Notes: a model not told the origin generated them from the sequence alone. Positions 24,990 to 34,674 are shown, counted from the stretch's first letter. The stretch is 64,000 nucleotides of DNA from Azospirillum rugosum (GCF_017876155.1 NZ_JAGINP010000004.1:124001-188000), one strand, 5' to 3'. Numbers and translations are program-made.

Positions 24990-26678
24990 TCACATGGACG
25001 CGCGGACGACCTGCGCGCGGGCGGTTCCGCTGCCCGCCGGGTTGCCCGCCTGGCCGGCGGTGGCGCCGTTGGCCGGGGCGTTCACGGTCCGCGGGCGGGC
25101 GCTGGACGACTGGGTCGGCAGCGGGTTGCCCGCGGGCACCGGGCGGACGGGCTTCGGCGGCTCCAGGCGCTTGGGCGTCGAGGCCGTGCCGGCCGTGGCC
25201 GGCGGCAGCGACGACGGGGCCGCGGACGGGGCCGAAGACGGGGGGTTGGACGGCTGCGACGCGGTGGGGATGTCGTCGTAGATGCCCGGGTGCACGCGCA
25301 CCGTGCCCTCCGGCTCCACCATGGCGGTCCAGTAGACGAAGCGGACGGGCACCGCGGTCGGCAGGGAGACGGTCTTGGTCTTGCCGGTCTCCATCTGGCG
25401 GTCGATGGCGGCCGGGTCCATCTTCGCCGCGCGCAGCAGCAGCTCCGCCACCATGCGGGCGTCGGCGAGGCGGACGCAGCCGGAGCTGGCGGCGCGCATG
25501 TCGCGCTCGAACAGCTTCGGGTCGTTGGTGCCGTGCAGGAAGATGCTCTCGCCGTTGGTCAGGTTGAAGCGGAAGCGGCCCAGCGCGTTGTCGTCGCCCG
25601 GCCTCTGCACGATGCGGATGCGCTCCGGCGACACCGACCACCAGTTGATGCTTTCCGGCGCGACCTCGACCCCGTCCAGATAGACGATGGCGTCCTTGAT
25701 GCCGGGGTTCCCCTTCTTGCGCAGGTTCGGCAGCTTGTCCTGCGCCATCACGGTCGGCGGCACGGTCCAGGTCGGGTTGATGGTGACGCTGACCACCCGG
25801 TCCTGCAGCAGCGGCGTCTGGCGGGACGGCCGGCCGACCACCGCGCGCATGGTGAAGACGAGCTTGCCGCGCTCGATGTAGGTGACGGTCTGGCTCGGCA
25901 GGTTGACGAACAGGACGGTGTCGGGGACGGACGCCTGCACGGCGCGCATGGACGTCGCGGCGCCGCGCATCAGCGAGGCCGCTTCCTTCGGCGTGCGGTC
26001 GAGCGCCTGGCGCGTCGCCTCGCCGACCTTGCCGTCGGGCATCAGCCCCTCGGCCACCTGGAAGGCGCGCACGGCCGTCTCCAGCGTGTCGTCGAAGCTG
26101 TCGGTCCACTGCTCCTGCGTCAGGAAGCCCAGCTCGATCAGTCGGGTGGCGAGGCGTCCGACGCGGTCGGCGCTCTTCGCCCGCACCGTCAGCATGAGCG
26201 GCGCCGGCGGCGGCAGCGGCGGCAGCATTTCCAAAGGCGCCGTTGCTGGCGCCGACGCGGAGTCGCCATCGCCCGCCGCGACGGCGGGGGCAGCCGGGGT
26301 CGCGGCGGGAGCCGGCACCGGAACCACGGCGGCCGGCTTGTCCGCAGGCTGGTCGGCCGGCTTATCGGCGGGCTGGTCGGTCGGCTGGACCGGGCCGGGT
26401 GCGACCACCTCCACCATGCCGCCGTCGCCCTTCTTCAGGACCATGCCGTAGCCGATCCTGGTCTGCTTCACGCGGGGGGCGGCGTCCAGTTCCCCCGCGC
26501 GCTGGTCGAGCCGCGCGATCCAGGACCCGACGACGTCCCGCGCCGCTGTCGATTGGGGCGCGGCCTGCGCGGCCGCCTGCGCGGTACGCCCCGGCACCGA
26601 CAGCAGTCCGGCAAGGAGGCACACGGCCATCCCAGCCTTCAGCGACGGCCGAGCGTCGAAGCGGAAACGGTTCAGCAT
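24990..26678 (-). CDS. L,D-transpeptidase (YcbB/LdtD type)
   Basis: A 562-residue periplasmic peptidoglycan cross-linker. A signal peptide (about 1-37) is followed by an N-terminal region, a Pro/Asp/Lys repeat (DQPADKPADQPADKPA, near 101-116), a peptidoglycan-binding domain (near 175-230; LGFLTQEQW, FQVAEGLMPDGKVG) and a YkuD catalytic domain with His382 (HGTND) and SSGCVRL (Cys401). It forms meso-DAP to meso-DAP links. The tail beyond about 500 is Pro/Ser/Ala-rich and ends with a hydrophilic stretch. ATG 26678 starts the signal peptide directly. It is divergent from the D,D-carboxypeptidase, so two cell-wall genes share the region. Confidence 0.9.
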   Translation of the reverse strand: MLNRFRFDARPSLKAGMAVCLLAGLLSVPGRTAQAAAQAAPQSTAARDVVGSWIARLDQRAGELDAAPRVKQTRIGYGMVLKKGDGGMVEVVAPGPVQPTDQPADKPADQPADKPAAVVPVPAPAATPAAPAVAAGDGDSASAPATAPLEMLPPLPPPAPLMLTVRAKSADRVGRLATRLIELGFLTQEQWTDSFDDTLETAVRAFQVAEGLMPDGKVGEATRQALDRTPKEAASLMRGAATSMRAVQASVPDTVLFVNLPSQTVTYIERGKLVFTMRAVVGRPSRQTPLLQDRVVSVTINPTWTVPPTVMAQDKLPNLRKKGNPGIKDAIVYLDGVEVAPESINWWSVSPERIRIVQRPGDDNALGRFRFNLTNGESIFLHGTNDPKLFERDMRAASSGCVRLADARMVAELLLRAAKMDPAAIDRQMETGKTKTVSLPTAVPVRFVYWTAMVEPEGTVRVHPGIYDDIPTASQPSNPPSSAPSAAPSSLPPATAGTASTPKRLEPPKPVRPVPAGNPLPTQSSSARPRTVNAPANGATAGQAGNPAGSGTARAQVVRASM

Positions 26679-27023
26679 TGGCAAAGCACCCCATGCGGCG
26701 GTGAACAGGCGGCTGACGAAACATCTGCGGAAAACGCGACACGATGCCACGGCTCGCCCTTGGGACGGAGCGCCGCATCCCTGCGCTTTCGGAGTACGAC
26801 ATCTGACGTCGCAGGCTGTGAGACTCAAGTGACATCACGTGGACTGAGGCTTGCGTGCCACAATGTGCACAGCAGCGTTGCGCCCGTGACACATGACCCT
26901 AAGGCATACGGACATTTGTTGCGCATTATCGTCCCGTTTCAGTCCCTTCCGAAGATTCGACACATTTTTTGTTAACGGCTTCCGGCATACAGGAAGCGAC
27001 CACCTTTCGATCTGGTCGCCAAT
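26679..27023. other. 345-base divergent intergenic stretch
   Basis: Lies between two cell-wall genes read outward. No gene is supported. AT-rich patches (about 26930-26990) include ACACATTTTTTGTTAAC, likely promoter-proximal to the carboxypeptidase gene. No terminator or strong dyad was seen. Confidence 0.4.
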
Positions 27024-28034
27024 ATGCCGCGTTCGCCGTACGGTTTCGCCCTGCCGCTGCTCCTGTCGCTTGCGGTCGCCGCTCCCCTGACCCTTAACCC
27101 TGCCGATGCCGTCGCCGCGACGGCGAAGCACGCGCCGGCGAAGACGGCCAAGGCGAAGGCGCACAGCGCCAAGGCCGCCAAGGTGCAGCCCAAGGGCCAT
27201 GCCAAGGCCCACCGGGCCGGCCGCAAGCACGCCGTCGCCCGCGCCGCGCGCGCCGGCAGCGTCTTCCGCCCGGTGCACGCCCACATCCTGATGGACGCGC
27301 ACAGCGGCCGCGTGATCGAGGCGGAGAACGCGGACGTCGTCACCTACCCCGCGTCGCTGACCAAGATGATGACCCTGCTGCTGACCTTCGAGGCGATCGA
27401 CCGCGGCAGCCTGCGACTCGACCAGGACCTGCCGGTGTCGCGCCACGCGGTGAACCAGAAGCCGTCGCGCCTGGGCGTCGTCCCCGGCGGTACCATCCGG
27501 GTCGAGGACGCCATCCTGGCGCTGACCGTGAAGTCGGCCAACGACGTCGCCGTCGTGCTGGGCGAGGCGCTGGGCGGCAGCGAGGCGAACTTCGCCGAGA
27601 TGATGACGGCGAAGGCCCGCGCGATCGGCATGACCAACACCACCTTCCGCAACGCCTCCGGCCTGCCGAATAAGGAACAGCGGACCACCGCGCGCGACAT
27701 GGCCAAGCTGGCCCGCGCCGTCGTCAGCCTGCCGCCGCAGGAATACGCCTACTTCTCGCGCCAGCGGTTCGAATGGAACGGCACGGTGGTGCCCGGCCAC
27801 AACCGCCTGTTCGGCAAGGTGGAAGGTTACGACGGCATCAAGACCGGCTTCGTCAACCTCAGCGGCTTCAACCTCGCCGGCAGCGCCAGCCGCAACGGCC
27901 AGCGCATGATCGCCGTGGTCCTGGGCGGCGAGACCGCCAAGTCCCGCGACCACGAGGTCGCCGAGCTGCTGGAGAAGGGCTTCAAGACCACCGGCAAGCA
28001 GACCGTCGCCACCACCGACGGCAAGGCCAACTGA
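27024..28034 (+). CDS. D-alanyl-D-alanine carboxypeptidase (S11 family)
   Basis: A 336-residue penicillin-binding enzyme that trims the terminal D-Ala of peptidoglycan pentapeptides. The signal peptide spans about 1-30 and is followed by an Ala/Lys/His-rich stretch (31-78) rather than the catalytic domain. The S11 motifs are SLTK (Ser111, Lys114), SAN (171-173) and KTG (273-275). The family C-terminal domain is short or absent, as the protein ends soon after the catalytic domain, so it may lack the membrane-anchoring helix of DacA/DacC. The basic linker could bind the wall or membrane. Divergent from the L,D-transpeptidase. Confidence 0.9.
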   Translation: MPRSPYGFALPLLLSLAVAAPLTLNPADAVAATAKHAPAKTAKAKAHSAKAAKVQPKGHAKAHRAGRKHAVARAARAGSVFRPVHAHILMDAHSGRVIEAENADVVTYPASLTKMMTLLLTFEAIDRGSLRLDQDLPVSRHAVNQKPSRLGVVPGGTIRVEDAILALTVKSANDVAVVLGEALGGSEANFAEMMTAKARAIGMTNTTFRNASGLPNKEQRTTARDMAKLARAVVSLPPQEYAYFSRQRFEWNGTVVPGHNRLFGKVEGYDGIKTGFVNLSGFNLAGSASRNGQRMIAVVLGGETAKSRDHEVAELLEKGFKTTGKQTVATTDGKAN

Positions 28035-28174
28035 CCCCATCCCCCGCCCGCCCCATACATCCGTAACGTCATTGTCATGGTTCTGGCGTAGACAGTGCGC
28101 TAGTTACGGGTAACGCTGGAGGCGAACGGCCGCGAACGACGGCCGGCGCCGACCATGGAAGGGACGGGAGAGAC

Positions 28175-29179
28175 ATGAGGACAACCTTTTCGGCGATCGG
28201 GGCGGCCTTCGGCGCCGCGCTCGGCGCGTTGCTGCTCGGGATGCCTGCCCAGGCGGCGGACTCCCTGTCGGGCAAGCTGGTGCTCTACACCTCGCAGCTG
28301 GAGGCCGACGCCAAGCAGACGGTGGAGGCCTTCAAGGCCAGGAACCCCGGCGTCGAGGTGGAGTGGATCCGCAGCGGCACGACCGAGCTGATGAACAAGC
28401 TGCGGGCGGAGATCGCCGCCGGGAGCCCGCAGGCCGACCTGCTGCTGATCGCCGACGCCGTGACCATGGAGTCGCTGAAGGCCGAAAAGCGCCTGCTGCC
28501 CTTCGCGGACGCGCCCGTCCAGGGCTACCGCCCCGGCACGCACGACCCCGACGGCACCTGGTTCGGCACCAAGCTGATCACCACCGGCATCGCCTACAAC
28601 ACCGCCGCCCCCTTGAAGCCGGCCTCCTGGCTCGACCTGCTGAAGCCGGAGGCCAAGGGGACGACCGTGATGCCCAGCCCGCTCTACTCGGGTGCGGCCG
28701 CCATCCACATGGCCGCGGTGAAGGCCCAGCCCAGCCTGGGCATGGCCTGGTACGAGAAGATGCAGGCCAACGGCGCCACCGCGGCCAAGGGCAACGGCGG
28801 CATCCTGAAGTCGGTCGCCAGCGGCGAGAAGCTGTACGGCGTGATCGTCGACTACCTGCCGATCCGCGAGCAGCTGAAGGGCGCGCCCGTCGCCTTCGTC
28901 TTCCCCAAGGAGGGCGTCAGCGCGGTGACGGAGCCGGTCGGCATCCTGAACACGACGAAGAACCCGGCGGCGGCCAAGGCGTTCGTGTCCTTCCTGCTGA
29001 GCAAGGATGGGCAGGAGCTGGCCTCCAAGCAGGGATTCCTGCCGGCGCTGCCCGGCGTGAAGCCGCCGGAGGGCTTCCCCGACCCGGCCGGCATCACGAT
29101 CCTGCCCTATGAGCCGGCCAAGGCGTTGAAGGACGACGAGGACAACAAGAAGGACTTCGCCGACCTGTTCGGCGGCTGA
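28175..29179 (+). CDS. ABC transporter substrate-binding protein
   Basis: A 334-residue periplasmic binding protein. The signal peptide ends at AQAAD (residue 28), followed by KLVLYTSQLEADAKQTVEAF, typical of the family that binds ferric ion, 2-aminoethylphosphonate or sulphate/thiosulphate-like solutes. The usual double tyrosine of iron-binding FbpA is not seen; the equivalent region reads YGVIVDYLPIRE, so phosphonate or another anion is more likely. The substrate is not settled. GGGACGGGAG precedes the ATG, and the permease gene starts two bases after the stop. Confidence 0.85.
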   Translation: MRTTFSAIGAAFGAALGALLLGMPAQAADSLSGKLVLYTSQLEADAKQTVEAFKARNPGVEVEWIRSGTTELMNKLRAEIAAGSPQADLLLIADAVTMESLKAEKRLLPFADAPVQGYRPGTHDPDGTWFGTKLITTGIAYNTAAPLKPASWLDLLKPEAKGTTVMPSPLYSGAAAIHMAAVKAQPSLGMAWYEKMQANGATAAKGNGGILKSVASGEKLYGVIVDYLPIREQLKGAPVAFVFPKEGVSAVTEPVGILNTTKNPAAAKAFVSFLLSKDGQELASKQGFLPALPGVKPPEGFPDPAGITILPYEPAKALKDDEDNKKDFADLFGG

Positions 29180-29181
29180 GC

Positions 29182-30912
29182 ATGTCCGTCACCACCCTTT
29201 CCGAGCGTCCGCCGGCCCGGACTGCCGGCCTGTTCCCCCGTCCGGGCATCCCGCTGCTGATGGCGCTGGTCGGGCTGGTCGTCCTGCTGCCGGTGCTGCG
29301 CCTGGCCTGGGAGGTCGCCGGGCCGGCGCTGGCCGGCGACCTGAAGGCGCTGACCCGCGTGCTGAACGCGCCGATGACGTGGCGGGCCACCGGCAACAGC
29401 CTCGCCATCGCCGGCGGGGCGACGCTGGTCGCGGCACTGCTCGGCGGCCCCTTCGCGCTGCTCGCCGGGCTGACCGACCTGCGCGGCAAGACGGCGCTGT
29501 CCTTCTGCCTGATCCTGCCGCTGATGATCCCGCCGCAGATCGTGGCGCTGTCCTGGATCCACCTGACCGGCGCCGGCAGCCCGCTGCTGAAGCCGCTGGG
29601 CCTCGCCCCGCCGCCCGGCACGCCAAACCCGGTCTATTCCTCCGCCGGGATGATCCTGGTCATGGGGATCGAGCACGCGCCGCTGGTCTTCCTAGCCTTG
29701 CGCGCCGCCTTCCGCGCGGTGCCGCGCGACCTGGTGGAGGCCGCCCAGGCCTCCGGCGCGCGGCGCTGGCGCATCCTGCGCACCGTGGTGCTGCCGCTCA
29801 GCCTGCCCGGCCTCGCCGCCGGGGTGGCGCTGGCCTTTGTGGCGGCGCTGGGCAACTTCGGCGTGCCGGCGCTGCTGGGCATCCCCGCGGGGGTGCCGGT
29901 GCTGCCGACGCTGATCTACCGCCGCCTGTCCGGCTTCGGCCCGTCGGTCCTGCCGGAGGTCGCGGTGCTGGCCGTGCTGATCGGCGCCATCGCCTGCGTC
30001 GGCATCGCAGCACAACTGGTGCTCCAGGCGCGGATCGACGCGCGGGTGATCGGCGGCTCGGCGCCCACCGCGGTGCTGCCGCTCGGCCGCGCCCGGCGCC
30101 CGCTGGAGTTGCTGTGCTGGACCGTGGTGGCCCTGGTGCTCGCCGCCCCGCTGGCCGCGCTGGTCTCCACCAGCCTGGTGCGCGTCTACGGCCTGCCGCT
30201 GGGGGCGGAGACGGCGACCCTGGCCCATTACGCGACCGTCCTGGGGCTCGACCAGGTGGGCCGCGCCTTTGCCAACTCCCTGCTGCTGTCGGGGGTGACG
30301 GCGGTGCTGCTGACGGCGGCGGCGATCCCCATCGCCCACGCCATGGCCGACCGGCGCGGCCCCGGCAGCCGCTTCGTCCGCGCCGTCGGCGTCTTGGTCG
30401 AGCTGCCAAACGCGGTGCCCGGCGTCGTGCTGGCCATCGGCTGCATCCTGGTCTTCCTGAAGCCGCTGCCATTGCTGGGGATCAGCCTCTACGGCTCGCT
30501 CGGCATCATCCTGGTCGCCTATCTGGCGCGCTTCCTGTCGCTGGCGCTGCGCCCGGCCCAGGCAGCCTGCGTGGCGCTCGACCCGGCGATGGAGGAGGCG
30601 GCGCGCGCCTGCGGAGCCGGCCGGCTGCGGCGGCTGCGCACCATCGTGGCGCCTCTGGTCGCCCCGGCCGCGGCGGCCGGCGGCGTTCTGGTCTTCCTGA
30701 CCGCCTTCAACGAGCTGACCGTCTCCATCCTGCTGTGGTCGCAGGGGCGGGAGACGCTGGGCGTCGTGGTCTACGCGCTGGAGGAAGGCGGCAGCCCGAC
30801 GCTGGCCGCCGCGCTCAGCACCGTGACCATCGGCGTGGTCGTGGCGGTGATGCTGGCCGTCGGCCGCCTGGGCCGCCGCCTGCCCCCGGGCATCATCCCC
30901 TGGCGGGGGTAA
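29182..30912 (+). CDS. ABC transporter permease with two fused membrane domains
   Basis: A 576-residue inner-membrane permease made of two BPD_transp_1 domains in tandem, each with about six helices and an EAA loop: DLVEAAQASGARRWRIL near 175-190 and DPAMEEAARACGAGRLRRLR near 470-490. This FbpB/ThiP-like layout pairs with the binding protein just upstream. No ATP-binding subunit follows: the next genes encode an unrelated beta-sandwich protein and an exporter, so a shared or distant ATPase must energise it. A GC hairpin follows the stop and may terminate transcription. Confidence 0.9.
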   Translation: MSVTTLSERPPARTAGLFPRPGIPLLMALVGLVVLLPVLRLAWEVAGPALAGDLKALTRVLNAPMTWRATGNSLAIAGGATLVAALLGGPFALLAGLTDLRGKTALSFCLILPLMIPPQIVALSWIHLTGAGSPLLKPLGLAPPPGTPNPVYSSAGMILVMGIEHAPLVFLALRAAFRAVPRDLVEAAQASGARRWRILRTVVLPLSLPGLAAGVALAFVAALGNFGVPALLGIPAGVPVLPTLIYRRLSGFGPSVLPEVAVLAVLIGAIACVGIAAQLVLQARIDARVIGGSAPTAVLPLGRARRPLELLCWTVVALVLAAPLAALVSTSLVRVYGLPLGAETATLAHYATVLGLDQVGRAFANSLLLSGVTAVLLTAAAIPIAHAMADRRGPGSRFVRAVGVLVELPNAVPGVVLAIGCILVFLKPLPLLGISLYGSLGIILVAYLARFLSLALRPAQAACVALDPAMEEAARACGAGRLRRLRTIVAPLVAPAAAAGGVLVFLTAFNELTVSILLWSQGRETLGVVVYALEEGGSPTLAAALSTVTIGVVVAVMLAVGRLGRRLPPGIIPWRG

Positions 30913-30914
30913 CT

Positions 30915-30946
30915 CCCCTCGCCCGCCTCCGGCGGGAGAGGGGTTT
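30915..30946 (+). terminator. Hairpin after the permease gene
   Basis: CCCCTCGCCCGCC and GGCGGGAGAGGGG form a 13-base stem with one mismatch and a TCC loop, then TTT. It resembles half of the long inverted repeat family and probably acts as terminator. Confidence 0.55.
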
Positions 30947-31107
30947 GAAGCGCAATCGGCAGAAACTGCCGCCCGCCGCGCAGAATTTTCCGCCCCGGCC
31001 CAAGCTTGCCCTGATCCAACCCCTTGTTCTGCCGCAATTTCCGGTGGCGCGCTTCCTGCATCGTCATCCCGCGCGCCCGTCCCGGGTGCCGGTGGGAGGA
31101 AGGAACG

Positions 31108-31824
31108 ATGGCGGATTTCAGCATCGGCGGCATGGCGCAGAGCCTTCAGGCGTCCATCGACGCGGCCATGAAGCGCGTGCAGGACCAGGCCAAGACCGCC
31201 ACGGACGCCAAGCCCAGCGGCAAGGTCCAGGAATACGAGCAGAACGTCCGCAAGTCGTCGCTGAACGCCGCCCCCTTCGCGACCAACATCGGCACGCTGG
31301 TGAAGGACACCAGCCGCCTGAACGTCTTCAGCTCCCTGGCGGCGAACGACCCGGCGGACTTCTACAAGTTCTCCGTCACCACGAAGGGCGAGGTGGCGCT
31401 GGGCCGCGTCGGCGACAGCGACGTGCGCATCCAGCTGATGGACAAGCAGGGCAAGGTCATCGCCGACAGCAACAAGGACTCCGGTGCCGCCTACGACGCC
31501 TACAAGAACCTGGAAAAGGGATCGCAGACGCTCGACAAGGGCGACTACACGCTGCGCATCAGCCGCGACAAGGGCGTGGCGGCCAAGGACGACAAGAATT
31601 ACGGCGTCCAGTTGCGCATGGGCGACTACAGCAAGGACTACGACACCGTCGCCAAGCAGCCGGCCAAGGGCGACAACCCCTTTGGCGACACGCCCAAACT
31701 CCAGAGCCTCGCCGCGATCCTGACCGGAAGCAGTTCCTCGTCGTCCTCGTCGGGCGCGCTCGGCATCCTGAACGGGACCAGCGGTTACAGCGGGCGCGGG
31801 TCGCTTCTGAACGGGCTGTTCTGA
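31108..31824 (+). CDS. Pre-peptidase C-terminal (PPC)-like beta-sandwich protein
   Basis: A 238-residue protein with no signal peptide visible. The start MADFSIGGMAQSLQASIDAA is amphipathic; residues about 70-190 have the PPC pattern: a strand NVFSSL, DPADFYKFSV, VALGRVGDSDVRIQLMDKQG, IADSNKDSG and GDYTLRI. The domain is normally found at the ends of secreted proteases and polysaccharide-binding proteins. The end is Ser-rich (eight consecutive Ser) and Gly-rich. A separate secretion route is likely, since type I substrates carry C-terminal signals and no signal peptide, but no glycine-rich calcium repeats are present. GGGAGGAAGG precedes the ATG. Confidence 0.7.
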   Translation: MADFSIGGMAQSLQASIDAAMKRVQDQAKTATDAKPSGKVQEYEQNVRKSSLNAAPFATNIGTLVKDTSRLNVFSSLAANDPADFYKFSVTTKGEVALGRVGDSDVRIQLMDKQGKVIADSNKDSGAAYDAYKNLEKGSQTLDKGDYTLRISRDKGVAAKDDKNYGVQLRMGDYSKDYDTVAKQPAKGDNPFGDTPKLQSLAAILTGSSSSSSSSGALGILNGTSGYSGRGSLLNGLF

Positions 31825-31882
31825 GCCCACTGTTCCGACGTGGGGTTGCCCATGCCCCCGTGGTTGCGCTAAGGGTGCGGGT

Positions 31883-32806
31883 ATGTCGACCGAAACGCTC
31901 CTCGCCTCCACCCCGAAGCCGGATCCCCGGGTTGATCCACAAGTGCGCCGCGCCACCGCGATCGGCGGCACCGCGATCCTGCTGTGGTCCACGCTGGCGC
32001 TGCTGACCGCTCTGTCGCAGCGGATTCCGCCGTTCCAGCTGCTGGCCCTGTCCTTCGGCATCAGCTTCGTCATCTGCACGGCCGTGAACGCCGCGCGCGG
32101 CAAGGACGTGGTCGGCGCGCTGCGCCAGCCCTGGCCGGTCTGGGCGCTGGGGGTCGCGGGGCTGTTCGGCTATCACTTCTTCTATTACCTGGCCTTCTAT
32201 CTGGCGCCGCAGGCGAAGATCGAGGTCAACCTGTTGAACTACCTGTGGCCGCTGCTGATCGTGCTGTTCTCGGCGCTGCTGCCGGGGGAGCGGCTGAAGC
32301 GCGGGCACATCATCGGGGCGCTGTGCGGGCTGGCCGGCACGGTGCTGATCGTCGCGGGCAACGGCCTGTCGATCCAGGCCGACGCGCTTCCGGGCTACCT
32401 GTCGGCGCTGGCCTGCGCGGTGACCTGGGCGGCCTATTCGGTGCTGTCGCGCCGGTTCGGCAACGTCCCGACGGAGGCGGTCGGCGGCTTCTGCCTTGCC
32501 ACCGCGGTGCTCGCCGCCCTCTGCCACCCGATCTTCGAGACGACGGTCGTCCCCACAACGAACGAGTGGCTGGCGATGCTCGCCATGGGCATCGGGCCGG
32601 TGGGGGCTGCCTTCTTCGTGTGGGACCACGGGGTGAAGCGCGGCGACATCCGGGCGCTGGGCGTGCTGTCCTACGCGACGCCGCTGTCCTCCACCCTGTT
32701 GCTGATCCTGTTCGGGCAGGCGGTCGGCGGCTGGACCGTCTGGGCGGCCTGCGCGCTGATCATCGGCGGCGCCGTGCTGGCCAGCCGCGACGTTTTGCGC
32801 GGGTGA
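31883..32806 (+). CDS. EamA/DMT-superfamily transporter (YddG-like)
   Basis: A 307-residue inner-membrane protein with ten hydrophobic helices as two EamA domains. The first domain starts with GGTAILLWSTLALLTALSQ, the second with GYLSALACAVTWAAYSVLSR. The family exports metabolites such as aromatic amino acids or other small solutes. The start contains a hydrophilic 25-residue extension. It is a single gene on the plus strand; no regulatory site was recognised and the substrate is unknown. Confidence 0.88.
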   Translation: MSTETLLASTPKPDPRVDPQVRRATAIGGTAILLWSTLALLTALSQRIPPFQLLALSFGISFVICTAVNAARGKDVVGALRQPWPVWALGVAGLFGYHFFYYLAFYLAPQAKIEVNLLNYLWPLLIVLFSALLPGERLKRGHIIGALCGLAGTVLIVAGNGLSIQADALPGYLSALACAVTWAAYSVLSRRFGNVPTEAVGGFCLATAVLAALCHPIFETTVVPTTNEWLAMLAMGIGPVGAAFFVWDHGVKRGDIRALGVLSYATPLSSTLLLILFGQAVGGWTVWAACALIIGGAVLASRDVLRG

Positions 32807-32899
32807 CATAAAGAGCGCGTGAACGGGATTTCATAAGCGTTTCATGTGGTTCGGTGCTATTCGGCACGCTCGGTAACATAAAGCCCGAGGTCCGACCCG

Positions 32900-34654
32900 A
32901 TGGCCAGCCGCATCGCCGTGATCAGCCGCTTCCTGAAGGACGTCTGGACGCTGACCCGCCCCTACTGGTCGTCGGAGGAGCGCTGGGCCGCCCGCGGCCT
33001 GCTGGCGGTCATCGTCGCGCTGAACCTGGGCGTCGTCTTCATCACCGTCCAGCTGACCGAGGTCAACGGCGACATCTTCAACGCCCTCCAGGAAAAGGAC
33101 CAGGGCGCCTTCGTCCACCAGCTGCTGCTGTTCGGCGGGCTGGCGCTGGCCTACATCGCGGTGGCTGTGTACCGGCTGTACCTGAACCAGATGCTGCAGA
33201 TCCGCTGGCGCCGCTGGCTGACGGAGCGCTACCTCGGCGACTGGATGGCCGGCCAGACCTATTATCGGCTGCAGGTCACCGGCAACGGCACCGACAACCC
33301 CGACCAGCGAATCGCCGAGGATCTGCGCGGCTTCGTGCAGCTGACGCTCAGCCTGACGCTGGGCTTCCTGACCAACCTCGTCACGCTGATCTCCTTCCTG
33401 GCGATGCTGTGGAGCCTGTCCGGCTCCCTGACCGTGCCGCTGTTCGGGATGGAGGTCGCCATCCCCGGCTACATGGTCTGGGTCGCCCTGCTCTACGCCG
33501 TCGGCGGCACGTGGCTGGCGCACAAGATCGGCCGTCCGCTGGCCCGGCTGAACTTCGACCAGCAGCGCTACGAGGCTGACTTCCGCTTCGCGCTGGTCCG
33601 CCTGCGCGAGAACGCGGAGAGCATCGCCCTCCAGGGCGGCGAGGCGCAGGAGCGGCGTCGTTTCACCGAACGTTTCGCCCGCGTCGTGGACAACTGGTGG
33701 TCCATCATGCGCACGCAGAAGGGGCTGGTCTGGTTCACCTCCGCCTACGGGCAGGTGGCGATCATCTTCCCGCTGCTGGTCGCCGCCCCGCGCTACTTCT
33801 CCGGCGCCGTGCCGCTGGGCGCGCTGATGCAGACCTCCCAGGCCTTCGGGCAGGTGCAGGAGGCGCTGTCCTGGTTCATCGACGGCTACGTCAGCCTGAC
33901 CGACTGGCACGCCACCACCAGCCGCCTGATCGGCTTCCACCGCGCGGTGGAAGAGCTGCGGGAAACCACCCGGACCGCGCCGCAGATCGCCCGCGCCGCC
34001 GGACCCGACGCCGCCCTGCGGGTGGAGGATCTGGATCTTGCCCTGCCGCAGGATCCGGCGCCGCTGCTGCGCGCCGACCTGACGGTGCAGCCGGGGGAGC
34101 GCGTTCTGGTCACCGGCGCCTCGGGCTCCGGCAAGAGCACGCTGTTCCGCGCCGTAGCCGGCATCTGGCCCTTCGGCCGGGGCCGCGTCGGCCTGCCGAG
34201 CGGGGCCGAGGCGATGTTCCTGCCGCAGAAGCCCTACATGCCCATCGGCTCCTTGCGCGCCGCCGTCACCTACCCTTCCGCCCCCGACGCCTTCGCGGGC
34301 GAGGCGGTGCGCGAGGCGCTGGAGGCGGTCGGCCTGCCCGCGCTGGCCGACCGGCTGGACGAGGACGACCATTGGGCGCAGCGCCTGTCCGGCGGCGAGC
34401 AGCAGCGCGTCGCTTTCGCCCGCGCCCTGCTGCACAAGCCCGACTGGCTGTTCCTGGACGAGGCGACCTCCGCCTGCGACCCGGAGACGGAAGCGCGGCT
34501 CTACACCCTGCTGGCGGAGCGGCTGCCCGGCACCACCGTCCTCAGCATCGGCCACCGCACCAGCCTGACCGCCTTCCACGACCGGCGGGTCGAGGTGCGC
34601 CGCGGCGAGGATGGCGTGGGCGTGCTGCGGGCGGTTCAGGAGGCGGTGGGGTGA
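32900..34654 (+). CDS. SbmA/BacA-like ABC exporter (YddA family)
   Basis: A 584-residue half-transporter. Residues about 1-330 form a transmembrane domain of the SbmA_BacA type (ERWAARGLLAVIVALNLGV, and QRIAEDLRGFVQLTLSL), followed by an ATP-binding domain with GASGSGKST (406-414), LSGGEQQRVAFARALL and Walker B LFLDEATSACD (about 517). YddA-type proteins probably dimerise and move peptides, vitamin B12-like or bleomycin-like compounds; the family BacA helps rhizobia survive host peptides. No accessory genes are nearby. The start sits in a promoter-like region about 90 bases after the DMT gene. A long inverted repeat follows the stop. Confidence 0.92.
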   Translation: MASRIAVISRFLKDVWTLTRPYWSSEERWAARGLLAVIVALNLGVVFITVQLTEVNGDIFNALQEKDQGAFVHQLLLFGGLALAYIAVAVYRLYLNQMLQIRWRRWLTERYLGDWMAGQTYYRLQVTGNGTDNPDQRIAEDLRGFVQLTLSLTLGFLTNLVTLISFLAMLWSLSGSLTVPLFGMEVAIPGYMVWVALLYAVGGTWLAHKIGRPLARLNFDQQRYEADFRFALVRLRENAESIALQGGEAQERRRFTERFARVVDNWWSIMRTQKGLVWFTSAYGQVAIIFPLLVAAPRYFSGAVPLGALMQTSQAFGQVQEALSWFIDGYVSLTDWHATTSRLIGFHRAVEELRETTRTAPQIARAAGPDAALRVEDLDLALPQDPAPLLRADLTVQPGERVLVTGASGSGKSTLFRAVAGIWPFGRGRVGLPSGAEAMFLPQKPYMPIGSLRAAVTYPSAPDAFAGEAVREALEAVGLPALADRLDEDDHWAQRLSGGEQQRVAFARALLHKPDWLFLDEATSACDPETEARLYTLLAERLPGTTVLSIGHRTSLTAFHDRRVEVRRGEDGVGVLRAVQEAVG

Positions 34655-34674
34655 GATTGGGGGAGTGCCGGAGT

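Noticed and set aside
26840..26854. Sigma-54-like site TGGACTGAGGCTTGC upstream of the carboxypeptidase gene
   Set aside because: Spacing is right and TTGC is present, but the -24 element lacks CAC; one site of this quality is expected by chance.
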